Shown: positions 34,315 to 49,237 of the stretch, in pieces
Layout of the letters: the number at the start of each line of letters is the position of its first letter
Numbering within the stretch: position 1 is the stretch's first letter
Assembly: GCA_037893245.1 (NCBI GenBank)
Contig: JBAIAA010000444.1
Span: forward strand, 1,121,501-1,185,500
From: Crossaster papposus
Lineage: Eukaryota; Echinodermata; Asteroidea; Velatida; Solasteridae
Direction of reading: 5' to 3'
DNA length: 64,000 nucleotides
Made by a program: the position numbers and the translations under genes
The notes under the pieces: model-generated
What the model was told of the DNA's origin: nothing
Databases searched by the model: none
Seen by the model: only the letters and a program-made list of their open reading frames with translations

Positions 34315-37300
34315 TGGGAAGGACATTAAATTGAAGGACGTGTAACGCTGGGTTATGAAGATTTGTTTCTGTCAGACTATTAGGTTTGTGCTTTTGCTAG
34401 AGAATAGCAATAAGAAACGTGTTTATTGGGAAGGGGCGTAATCATACATGAAGCTTACGTTTTTCTGTTTAATTATTAGAACGATTCTTGGTCACAATCA
34501 TGGGAAGGACAATAAATTGGAGGACGTGTAACGCTGGATTATGTGGACTTTTTTTTTCTGTCAGACTATTAGGTTTTTTAATTAAAGATGAGGTGCTTTT
34601 GCAAAAAAATAGCAATGAGAAATGTGTTTACTTGGAAGGGGCGTTATCATACATGAAGCTTACGTTTTTCTGTTTAATTATTAGAACGATTCTCAGTCAC
34701 ATGGGAAGGACATTAAATTGAAGGACGCATGTAACGATGGGTTATGATAATTTTTTGGTCAGACTAATATGCTTCATAGTTAGGACATTAAATTGAAGGG
34801 CGTGTAACGGATTTTTGTTTCTGTCCGTCTATTAGGTTTGTTAGTTAAAGATGAAGTGCTTTTGCAAGATAATAGCAATGAGAAACGTGTTTATCGTTCT
34901 TTAATGTCCTTTCTATGTGACTGATAATCGTTCTAATAATTAAACAGAACAAACGTAGGCTTTATGTAAGATTAAGTCCCTTTTCAATAAACACGTTTCT
35001 CATTGCTATTCTTTTGCAAAAGCACTTCATCTTAAACTAACAAACCTATTAGTCGGGAGAAAAATTAATCTGTTACACGTCTTTTACTTTATTGTCCTTC
35101 CCATGATTGTCACCGAGAATCGTTCTAATAATTAAACAACAGAAATAAGCTGCGTGTATGATTCCGCCCCTTCCCAGTAAACACGTTTCTTATTGCTATT
35201 CTTCTGCAAAAGCACTTCATCTTTTTCTAAAAAACCTAATAGTCTGGCTGCAACACGTTCTCATAACCCATCGTTACACGCGTCCTTCAATTTAATGTCC
35301 TTCCCGTGTGACTGAGAATCGTTCTAATAATTAAACAGAAAACAAGGTTTCATGTATGATTACGCCCCTTCCCAATAAACACGTTTCTTATTGCTATTCT
35401 CTAGTAAAAGCACAAACCTAATAGTCTGACAGAAACAAATCTTCATAACCCAGCGTTACACGTCCTTCGATTTGATGTCCTTCCCATGTGACTGAGATCC
35501 GTTCTAATAATTAAACAGACAAACGTAAGCTTCATATATGATTACGCCCTTTCCCAATAAACACGTTTCTCATTGCTATTCTCTTGCAAAAGCACTTCAT
35601 CTTTAACTAACAAACCTAATAGTCGGACAGAAACAAAAATCCGTTACACGTCCTTCAATTTTATGTCCTTCCTATGTGACTGAGAATCGTTCTAATAATT
35701 AAACAGAAAAAAACGTAGGTTTCATGTATGATTACGCCCCTTCACAATAAACACGTTTCTTATTGCTATTTTCTAGTAAAAGCACAAACCTAATAGTATG
35801 ACAGAAACAAATCTTCATAACCCAGCGTTACACGTCCTTCGATTTATTGTCCTCCCCATGTGACTGAGAATCGTTCTAATAATTAAACAGACAAACGTAA
35901 GCTTCATGTATGATTACGCCCTTTTCCAATAAACACGTTTCTTATTGCTCTTCTCTTGAACGATTCTTGGTCACAATCATGGGAAGGACATTAAATTGAA
36001 GGACGTGTAATGCTGGATTATGTGGACTTTTTTTCTGTCAGACTATTAGGTTTTTTAATTAAAGATGAAGTGCTTTTGCAAAAAAATAGCAATGAGAAAT
36101 GCGTTTACTTGGAAGGGGCGTAATCATACATGAAGCTTACGTTTGTCTGTTTAATTATTAGAACGATTCTCAGTCACATGGGAAGGACATTAAATTGAAG
36201 GACGCGTGTAACAATGGGTTATGATAATTTGTTTTGTCAGACTAATATGTTTTTTAGTTAAAGATAAAGTGCTTTTGCAAGAGAATAGCAAGGAGTAACG
36301 TGCTTATTAGGAAGGGGCGTAATCATACATGAAGCTTATTTTTATTGTTTAATTATTAGAACGATTCTCGGTCACAATCATGGGAAGGACATTAAAGTAA
36401 AAGACGTATAACGTATTTTTTTCTGTCCGACTATTAATTGTTTTAGTTAAAGATGAAGTGCTTTTGCAAGAGAATAGCAACGAGAAACGTGTTTATTGGG
36501 AAAGGGCGTAATCATACATGAAGCTTACGTTTGTCTGTTTAATTATTAGAACGATTCTCAGTCACATGGGAAGGACATTAAATCGAAGGACGTGTAACGC
36601 TGGGTTATGAAGATTTGTTTCTGTCAGACTATTAGGTTTGTGCTTTTACTAGAGAATAGCAATAAAAAACGTGTTTATTGGGAAGGAGCGTAATTATACA
36701 TGAAACTTACGTTTTTCTGTTCAATTATTAGAACGATTCTCAGTCACATAGGAAGGACATAAAATTGAAGGGCGTGTAACGGATTTTTGTTTCTGTCCGA
36801 CTATTAGGTTTGTTAGTTAAAGATGAAGTGCTTTTGCAAGATAATATCATTGAGAAACGTGTTTATCGTTCTTTAATGTCCTTTCTATGTGACTGATAAT
36901 CGTTCTAATAATTAAACAGAAAAAACGTAGGCTTTATGTAAGATTAAGTTCCTTTTCAATAAACACGTTTCTCATTGCTATTCTTTTGCAAAAGCACTTC
37001 ATCTTAAACTAACAAACCTAATAGTCGGGAGAACAATTAATCTGTTACACGTCTTTTACTTTATTGTCCTTCCCATGATTGTCACCGAGAATCGTTCTAA
37101 TAATTAACCAACAGAAATAAGCTTCGTGTATGATTACGCCCCTTCCCAGTAAACACGTTTCTTATTGCTATTCTTCTGCAAAAGCACTTCATCTTTTTCT
37201 AAAAAACCTAATAGTCTGGCTGCAACACGTTCTCATAACCCACCGTTACACGCGTCCTTCAATTTAATGTCCTTCCCGTGTGTCTTAGAATCGTTCTAAT

Positions 37301-39235
37301 AATTAAACAGAAAAAACGTAGGTTTCGTGTATGATTACGCCCCTTCCCAATAAACACGTTTCATATTGCTATTCTCTAGTAAAAGCACAAACCTGATAGT
37401 ATGACAGAAACAAATCTTCATAACCCAGCGTTACACGTCCTTCGATTTAATGTCCTTTCCATGTTTTCTTTCCATATGAAGTAATACAGGCGTGGATCCA
37501 GGGGGGAGTCCTGGAGGTTCGGACCCCCATATATTTTGACTGGATTTTTTTAATTTTTTTTAAAACAATAACAACCAACAACAGAAACAAAATATATAAG
37601 TAAAATAGGCTCATAATGTGCCAGAATGCACCTCAGAGCTTCTACTGTAAAACAAAATTGGGGGGAGAGCCCCAAGACCCTCGTCCATGGCTAGGACCCC
37701 CACATTCATAAATTCCTGCATCCGCCCCTGAATACACACCAAAATAGTACTTTTCATGAATCTGGCTCCCTTTTCAAATTATAAGAGTGAGCTGTAGGCA
37801 GGTGAATTACTTCTACTCAATAAGCATCATTTTTGATGGCCTAAATCTAGACTAACCTTCTCCACAGCATTTCTTACATTCCATTTTCCGATAACATGTT
37901 ATTAGTGACATATAAAAATAAGGAAACAATACTTGTTGGGAACTAAAACATTAATTCTACAATACCCAACAGCCCTTTAAACATGTCACCCCTTAAAAAC
38001 ACCGCTGTATTGCTTGCAAGTGTACCCAAAGTGTTTCGTCATAGCACCCCCTATAGGTGGGACTCGAACATACGACCTCCAGAATAACGGACCGGTGCTC
38101 TATCAACTGAGATATCCTGACCTTAGTCTTTGCTTATGACCACTGCATTTGACAGTGGGCCCGCTAAGGACACGATTTATATTCCCATCAGCTCCCTCGA
38201 TCACGCAATGATCTTTGCAAACTGCTTAAACGGGGCATGACCTTTCAACGCAAATTCGATCATTCGAACATATGGAGGTCAATGGGCAAAATCATTTGCA
38301 GCGCGCGGATACGCACAGGCATTTGCGCTCATTTGATAATCGTTTGTTTCGGTTTTGGGCGTATCGGGTTCGGTAACGCACTGTTTAAAATAAAAACGCA
38401 GATATGCAAACAGCCGTACAAAAGCCGTACACAATGTTGAGGTTTCCTTAGGTTTGTGCACAAACATCGATGCACCCAGCTCGCATCACTTTGTACATCG
38501 AGCCAGTGCTCTAGTAATTAAATATAGCTCTATGCTTATTACTCGGTACAACTATCCAATCAGAGCACGAAGCTCATCAGCGTTTCCCAGCGCCGCGCCC
38601 AGCGCCTACCTCGCCTATATAGTCGGTGGTCCGCTGTCTGTAGCTCTCCAGATGCGAGTAGACGTAATTTGTAAAGGCCGTACGATTATTCTATCAACGG
38701 ATTTTCGATCATTGCATTGATGAGAATGGACGGAGTAGTCGTTTGGGTTGTGCTGGGGATATCGCCATTGGCAGGTAGGTTCGATTTTTAATAACGCAAC
38801 AAATCTCGTTTCATAGTGATCGAGTCAGTGAACTGTACTTTTCCCAGCGATTGAACGCTGTGTAAGTTTTAAATGTACTGAACCTATAGGTGCAGTATTA
38901 TTTTTCATAAAAATGATTTGTTTTGTATTTGTGACCCACTCCACAATAATGGGTATTATGTCACAAAATAGTGAAATTAAGTTATATACATGGTTGGAAA
39001 GCCCACAGCATAAGCTTTCATTTGGTGTATGCTCCATAGCTACTCCTGTTCTGGAGATATGACATGTTTGCTTTTGATTACTTCCTTGGAGTTCAAATTA
39101 CACAACTGAGCAAACAGGCTTTGAAAAAGCCGGCTTTGTTGTAGAACAACAGAACGATAAACGCAAAATGGGCGTGTTTTCCACTTTAATCATCAAAATC
39201 AACATTTCTTTGAACGAAAACTTAAAATAATGGTG
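34315..39235 (+). repeat. Array unit 4 (4.92 kb, long form)
   Basis: Copy of unit 3 at +4,920 with scattered single-base differences (for example AATAAATTGG for ATTAAATTGG at 34,511). After its core the sequence continues as GCTAAAGATATCATTAATGG, as in the proximal gene copy, rather than jumping into repeats. Confidence 0.85.
38720..38774 (+). CDS. Signal-peptide first exon, array copy 4
   Basis: Same coding sequence and donor as copy 1. Flanking intron has GAACTGTAC where copies 1-3 have GAATTGTAC, a mark shared with copy 5. Confidence 0.55.
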
Positions 39236-42200
39236 CTAAAGATATCATTAATGGCAAAAAATGTAAATCCCATTTTGATGAAATGTTTACCCTCTCAACT
39301 GTGAGTGGGCCATTACATGATAATGCACAGGCTTAATCTTACATAAAGCCTACGTTTTTCTGTTCAATTATTAGAACGGTTCTCAGTCACATGGGAAGAA
39401 CATTAAATTGAAGGACGGGTAACACTGGGTTATAAATTTGTTTTTCTGTCAGACTATTAGGTTTGTGCTTTTGCTAGAGAATAGCAATAAGAAACGTTGT
39501 TATTGGGAAGGGGCGTAATCATACATGCATGAAGCTTACGTTTTTTCTGTTTAATGATTATAACTATTCTTAGTCACATAGAAAGGACATTAAATTGAAG
39601 GACGTGTAACGAATTTTTGTTTCTGTCCGACTATTAGGTTTGTTAGTTAAAGATAAAGTGCCTTTGCAAGAGAATAGCAATGAGAAACGTGTTTATTGGG
39701 AAGGGGCGTAATCATACATGAAACTTACGTTTTTCTGTTTAATTATTAGAACGATTCTTGGTCACTATCATGGGAAGGACATTAAATTGAAGGACGTGTT
39801 ACGCTGGATTATGTGGACTTTTTTTCTGTCAGACTATTAGGTTTTTTAATGAAGTGCTTTTGCAAAAAAAAAACAATGAGAAATGTGTTTACTTGGAAGG
39901 GGCGTAATCATACATGAAGCTTACGTTTGTCTGTCTAATTATTAGAACGATTCTCAGTCACATGGGAAGGACATTAAATTGAAGGACGTGTAACGCTGGG
40001 TTATAAAGATTTGTTTCTGTCAGACTATTAGGTTTGTGCTTTTGCTAGAGAATAGCAATAAGAAACGTGTTTATTGGGAAGGGGCGTAATCATACATGCA
40101 TGAAGCTTACGTTTTTTCTGTTTAATTATTAGAACTATTCTCAGTCACATAAAAAGGACATTAAATTGAAATACGTGTAACGAATTTTTGTTTCAGTCCC
40201 GACTATTAGGTTTGTTAGTTAAAGATGAAGTGCTTTTGCAAGATAATAGCAATGAGAAACGTGTTTATCGTTCTTTAATGTTCTTTCTATGTGACTGATA
40301 ATCGTTCTAATAATTAAACAGAAAAAACGTAGGCTTTATGTAAGATTAAGTCCCTTTTCAATAAACACGTTTCTCATTGCTATTCTTTTGCAAAAGCACT
40401 TCATTTTAAACTAACAAACCTAATAGTCGGGAGAAAAATTAATCTGTTACACGTCTTTTACTTTATCGCCTTCCCATGATTGTCGCCGAGAATCGTTCTA
40501 ATAATTAAACAACAGAAATAAGCTTCGTGTATGATTACGCCCCTTCCCAGTAAACACGTTTCTTATTGCTATTCTTCTGCAAAAGCACTTCATCTTTTTC
40601 AAAAAAACCTAATAGTCTGGCTGCAACACGTTCTCATAACCCATCGTTACACGCGTCCTTCAATTTAATGTCCTTCCCGTGTGTCTTAGAATCGTTCTAA
40701 TAATTAAACAGAAAAAACGTAGGTTTCATGTATGATTACGCCCCTTCCCAATAAACACGTTTCTTATTGCTATTCTCTAGTAAAACCACAAACCTGATAT
40801 GACAGAAACAAATCTTCATAACCCAGCGTTACACGTCCTTCGATTTGATGTCCTTCCCATGTGACTGAGATCCGTTCTAATAATTAAACAGACAAACGTA
40901 AGCTTCATATATGATTACGCCCTTTCCCAATAAACACGTTTCTTATTGCTCTTCTCTTGAACGATTCTTGGTCACAATCATGGGAAGGACATTAAATTGA
41001 AGGACGTGTAATGCTGGATTATGTGGACTTTTTTTCTGTCAGACTATTAGGTTTTTTAATTAAAGATGAAGTGCTTTTGCAAAAAAATAGCAATGAGAAA
41101 TGCGTTTACTTGGAAGGGGCGTAATCATACATGAAGCTTACGTTTGTCTGTTTAATTATTAGAACGATTCTCAGTCACATGGGAAGGACATTAAATTGAA
41201 GGACGCGTGTAACGATGGGTTATGATAATTTGTTTTGTCAGACTAATATGTTTTTTAGTTAAAGATAAAGTGCTTTTGCAAGAGAATAGCAAGGAGTAAC
41301 GTGCTTATTAGGAAGGGGCGTAATCATACATGAAGCTTATTTTTATTGTTTAATTATTAGAACGATTCTCGGTCACAATCATGGGAAGGACATTAAAGTA
41401 AAAGACGTATAACGTATTTTTTTCTGTCCGACTATTAATTGTTTTAGTTAAAGATGAAGTGCTTTTGCAAGAGAATAGCAACGAGAAACGTGTTTATTGG
41501 GAAAGGGCGTAATCATACATGAAGCTTACGTTTGTCTGTTTAATTATTAGAACGATTCTCAGTCACATGGGAAGGACATTAAATCGAAGAACGTGTAACG
41601 CTGGGTTATGAAGATTTGTTTCTGTCAGACTATTAGGTTTGTGCTTTTACTAGAGAATAGCAATAAAAAACGTGTTTATTGGGAAGGAGCGTAATTATAC
41701 ATGAAACTTACGTTTTTCTGTTCAATTATTAGAACGATTCTCAGTCACATAGGAAGGACATAAAATTGAAGGGCGTGTAACGGATTTTTGTTTCTGTCCG
41801 ACTATTAGGTTTGTTAGTTAAAGATGAAGTGCTTTTGCAAGATAATATCATTGAGAAACGTGTTTATCGTTCTTTAATGTCCTTTCTATGTGACTGATAA
41901 TCGTTCTAATAATTAAACAGAAAAAACGTAGGCTTTATGTAAGATTAAGTTCCTTTTCAATAAACACGTTTCTCATTGCTATTCTTTTGCAAAAGCACTT
42001 CATCTTAAACTAACAAACCTAATAGTCGGGAGAACAATTAATCTGTTACACGTCTTTTACTTTATTGTCCTTCCCATGATTGTCACCGAGAATCGTTCTA
42101 ATAATTAACCAACAGAAATAAGCTTCGTGTATGATTACGCCCCTTCCTAGTAAACACGTTTCTTATTGCTATTCTTCTGCAAAAGCACTTCATCTTTTTC

Positions 42201-44236
42201 TAAAAAACCTAATAGTCTGGCTGCAACACGTTCTCATAACCCACCGTTACACGCGTCCTTCAATTTAATGTCCTTCCCGTGTGTCTTAGAATCGTTCTAA
42301 TAATTAAACAGAAAAAACGTAGGTTTCGTGTATGATTACGCCCCTTCCCAATAAACACGTTTCTTATTGCTATTCTCTAGTAAAAGCACAAACCTGATAG
42401 TATGACAGAAACAAATCTTCATAACCCAGCGTTACACGTCCTTCGATTTAATGTCCTTTCCATGTTTTCTTTCCATATGAAGTAATACAGGCGTGGATCC
42501 AGGGGGGAGTCCTGGAGGTTCGGACCCCCATATATTTTGACTGGATTTTTTTAATTTTTTTTAAAACAATAACAACCAACAACAGAAACAAAATATATAA
42601 GTAAAATAGGCTCATAATGTGCCAGAATGCACCTCAGAGCTTCTACTGTAAAACAAAATTGGGGGGAGAGCCCCAAGACCCTCGTCCATGGCTAGGACCC
42701 CCACATTCATAAATTCCTGCATCCGCCCCTAAATACACACCAAAATAGTACTTTTCATGAATCTGGCTCCCTTTTCAAATTATAAGAGTGAGCTGTAGGC
42801 AGGTGAATTACTTCTACTCAATAAGCATCATTTTTGATGGCCTAAATCTAGACTAACCTTCTCCACAGCATTTCTTACATTCCATTTTCCGATAACATGT
42901 TATTAGTGACATATAAAAATAAGGAAACAATACTTGTTGGGAACTAAAACATTAATTCTACAATACCCAACAGCCCTTTAAACATGTCACCCCTTAAAAA
43001 CACCGCTGTATTGCTTGCAAGTGTACCCAAAGTGTTTCGTCATAGCACCCCCTATAGGTGGGACTCGAACATACGACCTCCAGAATAACGGACCGGTGCT
43101 CTATCAACTGAGATATCTTGACCTTAGTCTTTGCTTATGACCACTGCATTTGACAGTGGGCCCGCTAAGGACACGATTTATATTCCCATCAGCTCCCTCG
43201 ATCACGCAATGATCTTTGCAAACTGCTTAAACGGGGCATGACCTTTCAACGCAAATTCGATCATTCGAACATATGGAGGTCAATGGGCAAAATCATTTGC
43301 AGCGCGCGGATACGCACAGGCATTTGCGCTCATTTGATAATCGTTTGTTTCGGTTTTGGGCGTATCGGGTTCGGTAACGCACTGTTTAAAATAAAAACGC
43401 AGATATGCAAACAGCCGTACAAAAGCCGTACACAATGTTGAGGTTTCCTTAGGTTTGTGCACAAACATCGATGCACCCAGCTCGCATCACTTTGTACATC
43501 GAGCCAGTGCTCTAGTAATTAAATATAGCTCTATGCTTATTACTCGGTACAACTATCCAATCAGAGCACGAAGCTCATCAGCGTTTCCCAGCGCCGCGCC
43601 CAGCGCCTACCTCGCCTATATAGTCGGTGGTCCGCTGTCTGTAGCTCTCCAGATGCGAGTAGACGTAATTTGTAAAGGCCGTACGATTATTCTATCAACG
43701 GATTTTCGATCATTGCATTGATGAGAATGGACGGAGTAGTCGTTTGGGTTGTGCTGGGGATATCGCCATTGGCAGGTAGGTTCGATTTTTAATAACGCAA
43801 CAAATCTCGTTTCATAGTGATCGAGTCAGTGAACTGTACTTTTCCCAGCGATTGAACGCTGTGTAAGTTTTAAATGTACTGAACCTATAGGTGCAGTATT
43901 ATTTTTCATAAAAATGATTTGTTTTGTATTTGTGACCCACTCCACAATAATGGGTATTATGTCACAAAATAGTGAAATTAAGTTATATACATGGTTGGAA
44001 AGCCCACAGCATAAGCTTTCATTTGGTGTATGCTCCATAGCTACTCCTGTTCTGGAGATATGACATGTTTGCTTTTGATTACTTCCTTGGAGTTCAAATT
44101 ACACAACTGAGCAAACAGGCTTTGAAAAAGCCGGCTTTGTTGTAGAACAACAGAACGATAAACGCAAAATGGGCGTGTTTTCCACTTTAATCATCAAAAT
44201 CAACATTTCTTTGAACGAAAACTTAAAATAATGGTG
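39236..44236 (+). repeat. Array unit 5 (5.0 kb)
   Basis: Begins with about 100 bp of extra intron-like sequence (GCTAAAGATATC to GATAATGCACAGG) shared with the proximal gene copy, then F-R-F-R blocks, MITE and core. Confidence 0.85.
43721..43775 (+). CDS. Signal-peptide first exon, array copy 5
   Basis: Same coding sequence and donor as copy 1; shares the intron variant of copy 4. Confidence 0.55.
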
Positions 44237-47200
44237 CTAAAGATATCATTAATGGCAAAAAATGTAAATCCCATTTTGATGAAATGTTTACCCTCTCAAC
44301 TGTGAGTGGGCCATTACATGATAATGCACAGGCTTAATCTTACATAAAGCCTACGTTTTTCTGTTCAATTATTAGAACGGTTCTCAGTCACATGGGAAGA
44401 ACATTAAATTGAAGGACGGGTAACACTGGGTTATAAATTTGTTTTTCTGTCAGACTATTAGGTTTGTGCTTTTGCTAGAGAATAGCAATAAGAAACGTTT
44501 TTATTGGGAAGGGGCGTAATCATACATGCATGAAGCTTACGTTTTTTCTGTTTAATGATTATAACTATTCTTAGTCACATAGAAAGGACATTAAATTGAA
44601 GGACGTGTAACGAATTTTTGTTTCTGTCCGACTATTAGGTTTGTTAGTTAAAGATAAAGTGCCTTTGCAAGAGAATAGCAATGAGAAACGTGTTTATTGG
44701 GAAGGGGCGTAATCATACATGAAACTTACGTTTTTCTGTTTAATTATTAGAACGATTCTTGGTCACTATCATGGGAAGGACATTAAATTGAAGGACGTGT
44801 TACGCTGGATTATGTGGACTTTTTTTCTGTCAGACTATTAGGTTTTTTAATGAAGTGCTTTTGCAAAAAAAAAACAATGAGAAATGTGTTTACTTGGAAG
44901 GGGCGTAATCATACATGAAGCTTACGTTTGTCTGTCTAATTATTAGAACGATTCTCAGTCACATGGGAAGGACATTAAATTGAAGGACGTGTAACGCTGG
45001 GTTATAAAGATTTGTTTCTGTCAGACTATTAGGTTTGTGCTTTTGCTAGAGAATAGCAATAAGAAACGTGTTTATTGGGAAGGGGCGTAATCATACATGC
45101 ATGAAGCTTACGTTTTTTCTGTTTAATTATTAGAACTATTCTCAGTCACATAAAAAGGACATTAAATTGAAATACGTGTAACGAATTTTTGTTTCAGTCC
45201 CGACTATTAGGTTTGTTAGTTAAAGATGAAGTGCTTTTGCAAGATAATAGCAATGAGAAACGTGTTTATCGTTCTTTAATGTTCTTTCTATGTGACTGAT
45301 AATCGTTCTAATAATTAAACAGAAAAAACGTAGGCTTTATGTAAGATTAAGTCCCTTTTCAATAAACACGTTTCTCATTGCTATTCTTTTGCAAAAGCAC
45401 TTCATTTTAAACTAACAAACCTAATAGTCGGGAGAAAAATTAATCTGTTACACGTCTTTTACTTTATCGCCTTCCCATGATTGTCACCGAGAATCGTTCT
45501 AATAATTAAACAACAGAAATAAGCTTCGTGTATGATTACGCCCCTTCCCAGTAAACACGTTTCTTATTGCTATTCTTCTGCAAAAGCACTTCATCTTTTT
45601 CTAAAAAACCTAATAGTCTGGCTGCAACACGTTCTCATAACCCATCGTTACACGCGTCCTTCAATTTAATGTCCTTCCCGTGTGTCTTAGAATCGTTCTA
45701 ATAATTAAACAGAAAAAACGTAGGTTTCATGTATGATTACGCCCCTTCCCAATAAACACGTTTCTTATTGCTATTCTCTAGTAAAACCACAAACCTGATA
45801 TGACAGAAACAAATCTTCATAACCCAGCGTTACACGTCCTTCGATTTGATGTCCTTCCCATGTGACTGAGATCCGTTCTAATAATTAAACAGACAAACGT
45901 AAGCTTCATATATGATTACGCCCTTTCCCAATAAACACGTTTCTTATTGCTCTTCTCTTGAACGATTCTTGGTCACAATCATGGGAAGGACATTAAATTG
46001 AAGGACGTGTAATGCTGGATTATGTGGACTTTTTTTCTGTCAGACTATTAGGTTTTTTAATTAAAGATGAAGTGCTTTTGCAAAAAAATAGCAATGAGAA
46101 ATGCGTTTACTTGGAAGGGGCGTAATCATACATGAAGCTTACGTTTGTCTGTTTAATTATTAGAACGATTCTCAGTCACATGGGAAGGACATTAAATTGA
46201 AGGACGCGTGTAACGATGGGTTATGATAATTTGTTTTGTCAGACTAATATGTTTTTTAGTTAAAGATAAAGTGCTTTTGCAAGAGAATAGCAAGGAGTAA
46301 CGTGCTTATTAGGAAGGGGCGTAATCATACATGAAGCTTATTTTTATTGTTTAATTATTAGAACGATTCTCGGTCACAATCATGGGAAGGACATTAAAGT
46401 AAAAGACGTATAACGTATTTTTTTCTGTCCGACTATTAATTGTTTTAGTTAAAGATGAAGTGCTTTTGCAAGAGAATAGCAACGAGAAACGTGTTTATTG
46501 GGAAAGGGCGTAATCATACATGAAGCTTACGTTTGTCTGTTTAATTATTAGAACGATTCTCAGTCACATGGGAAGGACATTAAATCGAAGGACGTGTAAC
46601 GCTGGGTTATGAAGATTTGTTTCTGTCAGACTATTAGGTTTGTGCTTTTACTAGAGAATAGCAATAAAAAACGTGTTTATTGGGAAGGAGCGTAATTATA
46701 CATGAAACTTACGTTTTTCTGTTCAATTATTAGAACGATTCTCAGTCACATAGGAAGGACATAAAATTGAAGGCCGTGTAACGGATTTTTGTTTCTGTCC
46801 GACTATTAGGTTTGTTAGTTAAAGATGAAGTGCTTTTGCAAGATAATATCATTGAGAAACGTGTTTATCGTTCTTTAATGTCCTTTCTATGTGACTGATA
46901 ATCGTTCTAATAATTAAACAGAAAAAACGTAGGCTTTATGTAAGATTAAGTTCCTTTTCAATAAACACGTTTCTCATTGCTATTCTTTTGCAAAAGCACT
47001 TCATCTTAAACTAACAAACCTAATAGTCGGGAGAACAATTAATCTGTTACACGTCTTTTACTTTATTGTCCTTCCCATGATTGTCACCGAGAATCGTTCT
47101 AATAATTAACCAACAGAAATAAGCTTCGTGTATGATTACGCCCCTTCCCAGTAAACACGTTTCTTATTGCTATTCTTCTGCAAAAGCACTTCATCTTTTT

Positions 47201-49237
47201 CTAAAAAACCTAATAGTCTGGCTGCAACACGTTCTCATAACCCATCGTTACACGCGTCCTTCAATTTAATGTCCTTCCCGTGTGTCTTAGAATCGTTCTA
47301 ATAATTAAACAGAAAAAACGTAGGTTTCGTGTATGATTACGCCCCTTCCCAATAAACACGTTTCTTATTGCTATTCTCTAGTAAAAGCACAAACCTGATA
47401 GTATGACAGAAACAAATCTTCATAACCCAGCGTTACACGTCCTTCGATTTAATGTCCTTTCCATGTTTTCTTTCCATATGAAGTAATACAGGCGTGGATC
47501 CAGGGGGGAGTCCTGGAGGTTCGGACCCCCATATATTTTGACTGGATTTTTTAAAAAAAATTTAAAACAATAACAACCAACAACAGAAACAAAATATATA
47601 AGTAAAATAGGCTCATAATGTGCCAGAATGCACCTCAGAGCTTCTACTGTAAAACAAAATTGGGGGGAGAGCCCCAAGACCCTCGTCCATGGCTAGGACC
47701 CCCACATTCATAAATTCCTGCATCCGCCCCTGAATACACACCAAAATAGTACTTTTCATGAATCTGGCTCCCTTTTCAAATTATAAGAGTGAGCTGTAGG
47801 CAGGTGAATTACTTCTACTCAATAAGCATCATTTTTGATGGCCTAAATCTAGACTAACCTTCTCCACAGCATTTCTTACATTCCATTTTCCGATAACATG
47901 TTATTAGTGACATATAAAAATAAGGAAACAATACTTGTTGGGAACTAAAACATTAATTCTACAATACCCAACAGCCCTTTAAACATGTCACCCCTTAAAA
48001 ACACCGCTGTATTGCTTGCAAGTGTACCCAAAGTGTTTCGTCATAGCACCCCCTATAGGTGGGACTCGAACATACGACCTCCAGAATAACGGACCGGTGC
48101 TCTATCAACTGAGATATCTTGACCTTAGTCTTTGCTTATGACCACTGCATTTGACAGTGGGCCCGCTAAGGACACGATTTATATTCCCATCAGCTCCCTC
48201 GATCACGCAATGATCTTTGCAAATTGCTTAAACGGGGCATGACCTTTCAACGCAAATTCGATCATTCGAACATATGGAGGTCAATGGGTAAAATCATTTG
48301 CAGCGCGCGGATACGCACAGGCATTTGCGCTCATTTGATAATCGTTTGTTTCGGTTTTGGGCGTATCGGGTTCGGTAACGCACTGTTTAAAATAAAAACG
48401 CAGATATGCAAACAGCCGTACAAAAGCCGTACACAATGTTGAGGTTTCCTTAGGTTTGTGCACAAACATCGATGCACCCAGCTCGCATCACTTTGTACAT
48501 CGAGCCAGTGCTCTAGTAATTAAATATAGCTCTATGCTTATTACTCGGTACAACTATCCAATCAGAGCACGAAGCTCATCAGCGTTTCCCAGCGCCGCGC
48601 CCAGCGCCTACCTCGCCTATATAGTCGGTGGTCCGCTGTCTGTAGCTCTCCAGATGCGAGTAGACGTAATTTGTAAAGGCCGTACGATTATTCTATCAAC
48701 GGATTTTCGATCATTGCATTGATGAGAATGGACGGAGTAGTCGTTTGGGTTGTGCTGGGGATATCGCCATTGGCAGGTAGGTTTGATTTTTAATAACGCA
48801 ACAAATCTCGTTTCATAGTGATCGAGTCAGTGAATTGTACTTTTCCCAGCGATTGAACGCTGTGTAAGTTTTAAATGTACTGAACCTATAGGTGCAGTAT
48901 TATTTTTCATAAAAATGATTTGTTTTGTATTTGTGACCCACTCCACAATAATGGGTATTATGTCACAAAATAGTGAAATTAAGTTATATACATGGTTGGA
49001 AAGCCCACAGCATAAGCTTTCATTTGGTGTATGCTCCATAGCTACTCCTGTTCTGGAGATATGACATGTTTGCTTTTGATTACTTCCTTGGAGTTCAAAT
49101 TACACAACTGAGAAAACAGGCTTTGAAAAAGCCGGCTTTGTTGTAGAACAACAGAACGATAAACGCAAAATGGGCGTGTTTTCCACTTTAATCATCAAAA
49201 TCAACATTTCTTTGAACGAAAACTTAAAATAATGGTG
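44237..49237 (+). repeat. Array unit 6 (5.0 kb)
   Basis: Copy of unit 5 at +5,001, almost identical by eye; for example CGTTTTTATTGGG at 44,496 against CGTTGTTATTGGG at 39,495. Followed by a seventh partial repeat block to 52,290 without a core. Confidence 0.85.
48722..48776 (+). CDS. Signal-peptide first exon, array copy 6
   Basis: Same coding sequence as copy 1; the intron begins GTAGGTTTG instead of GTAGGTTCG. It is the last array copy before the proximal gene copy. Confidence 0.55.
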
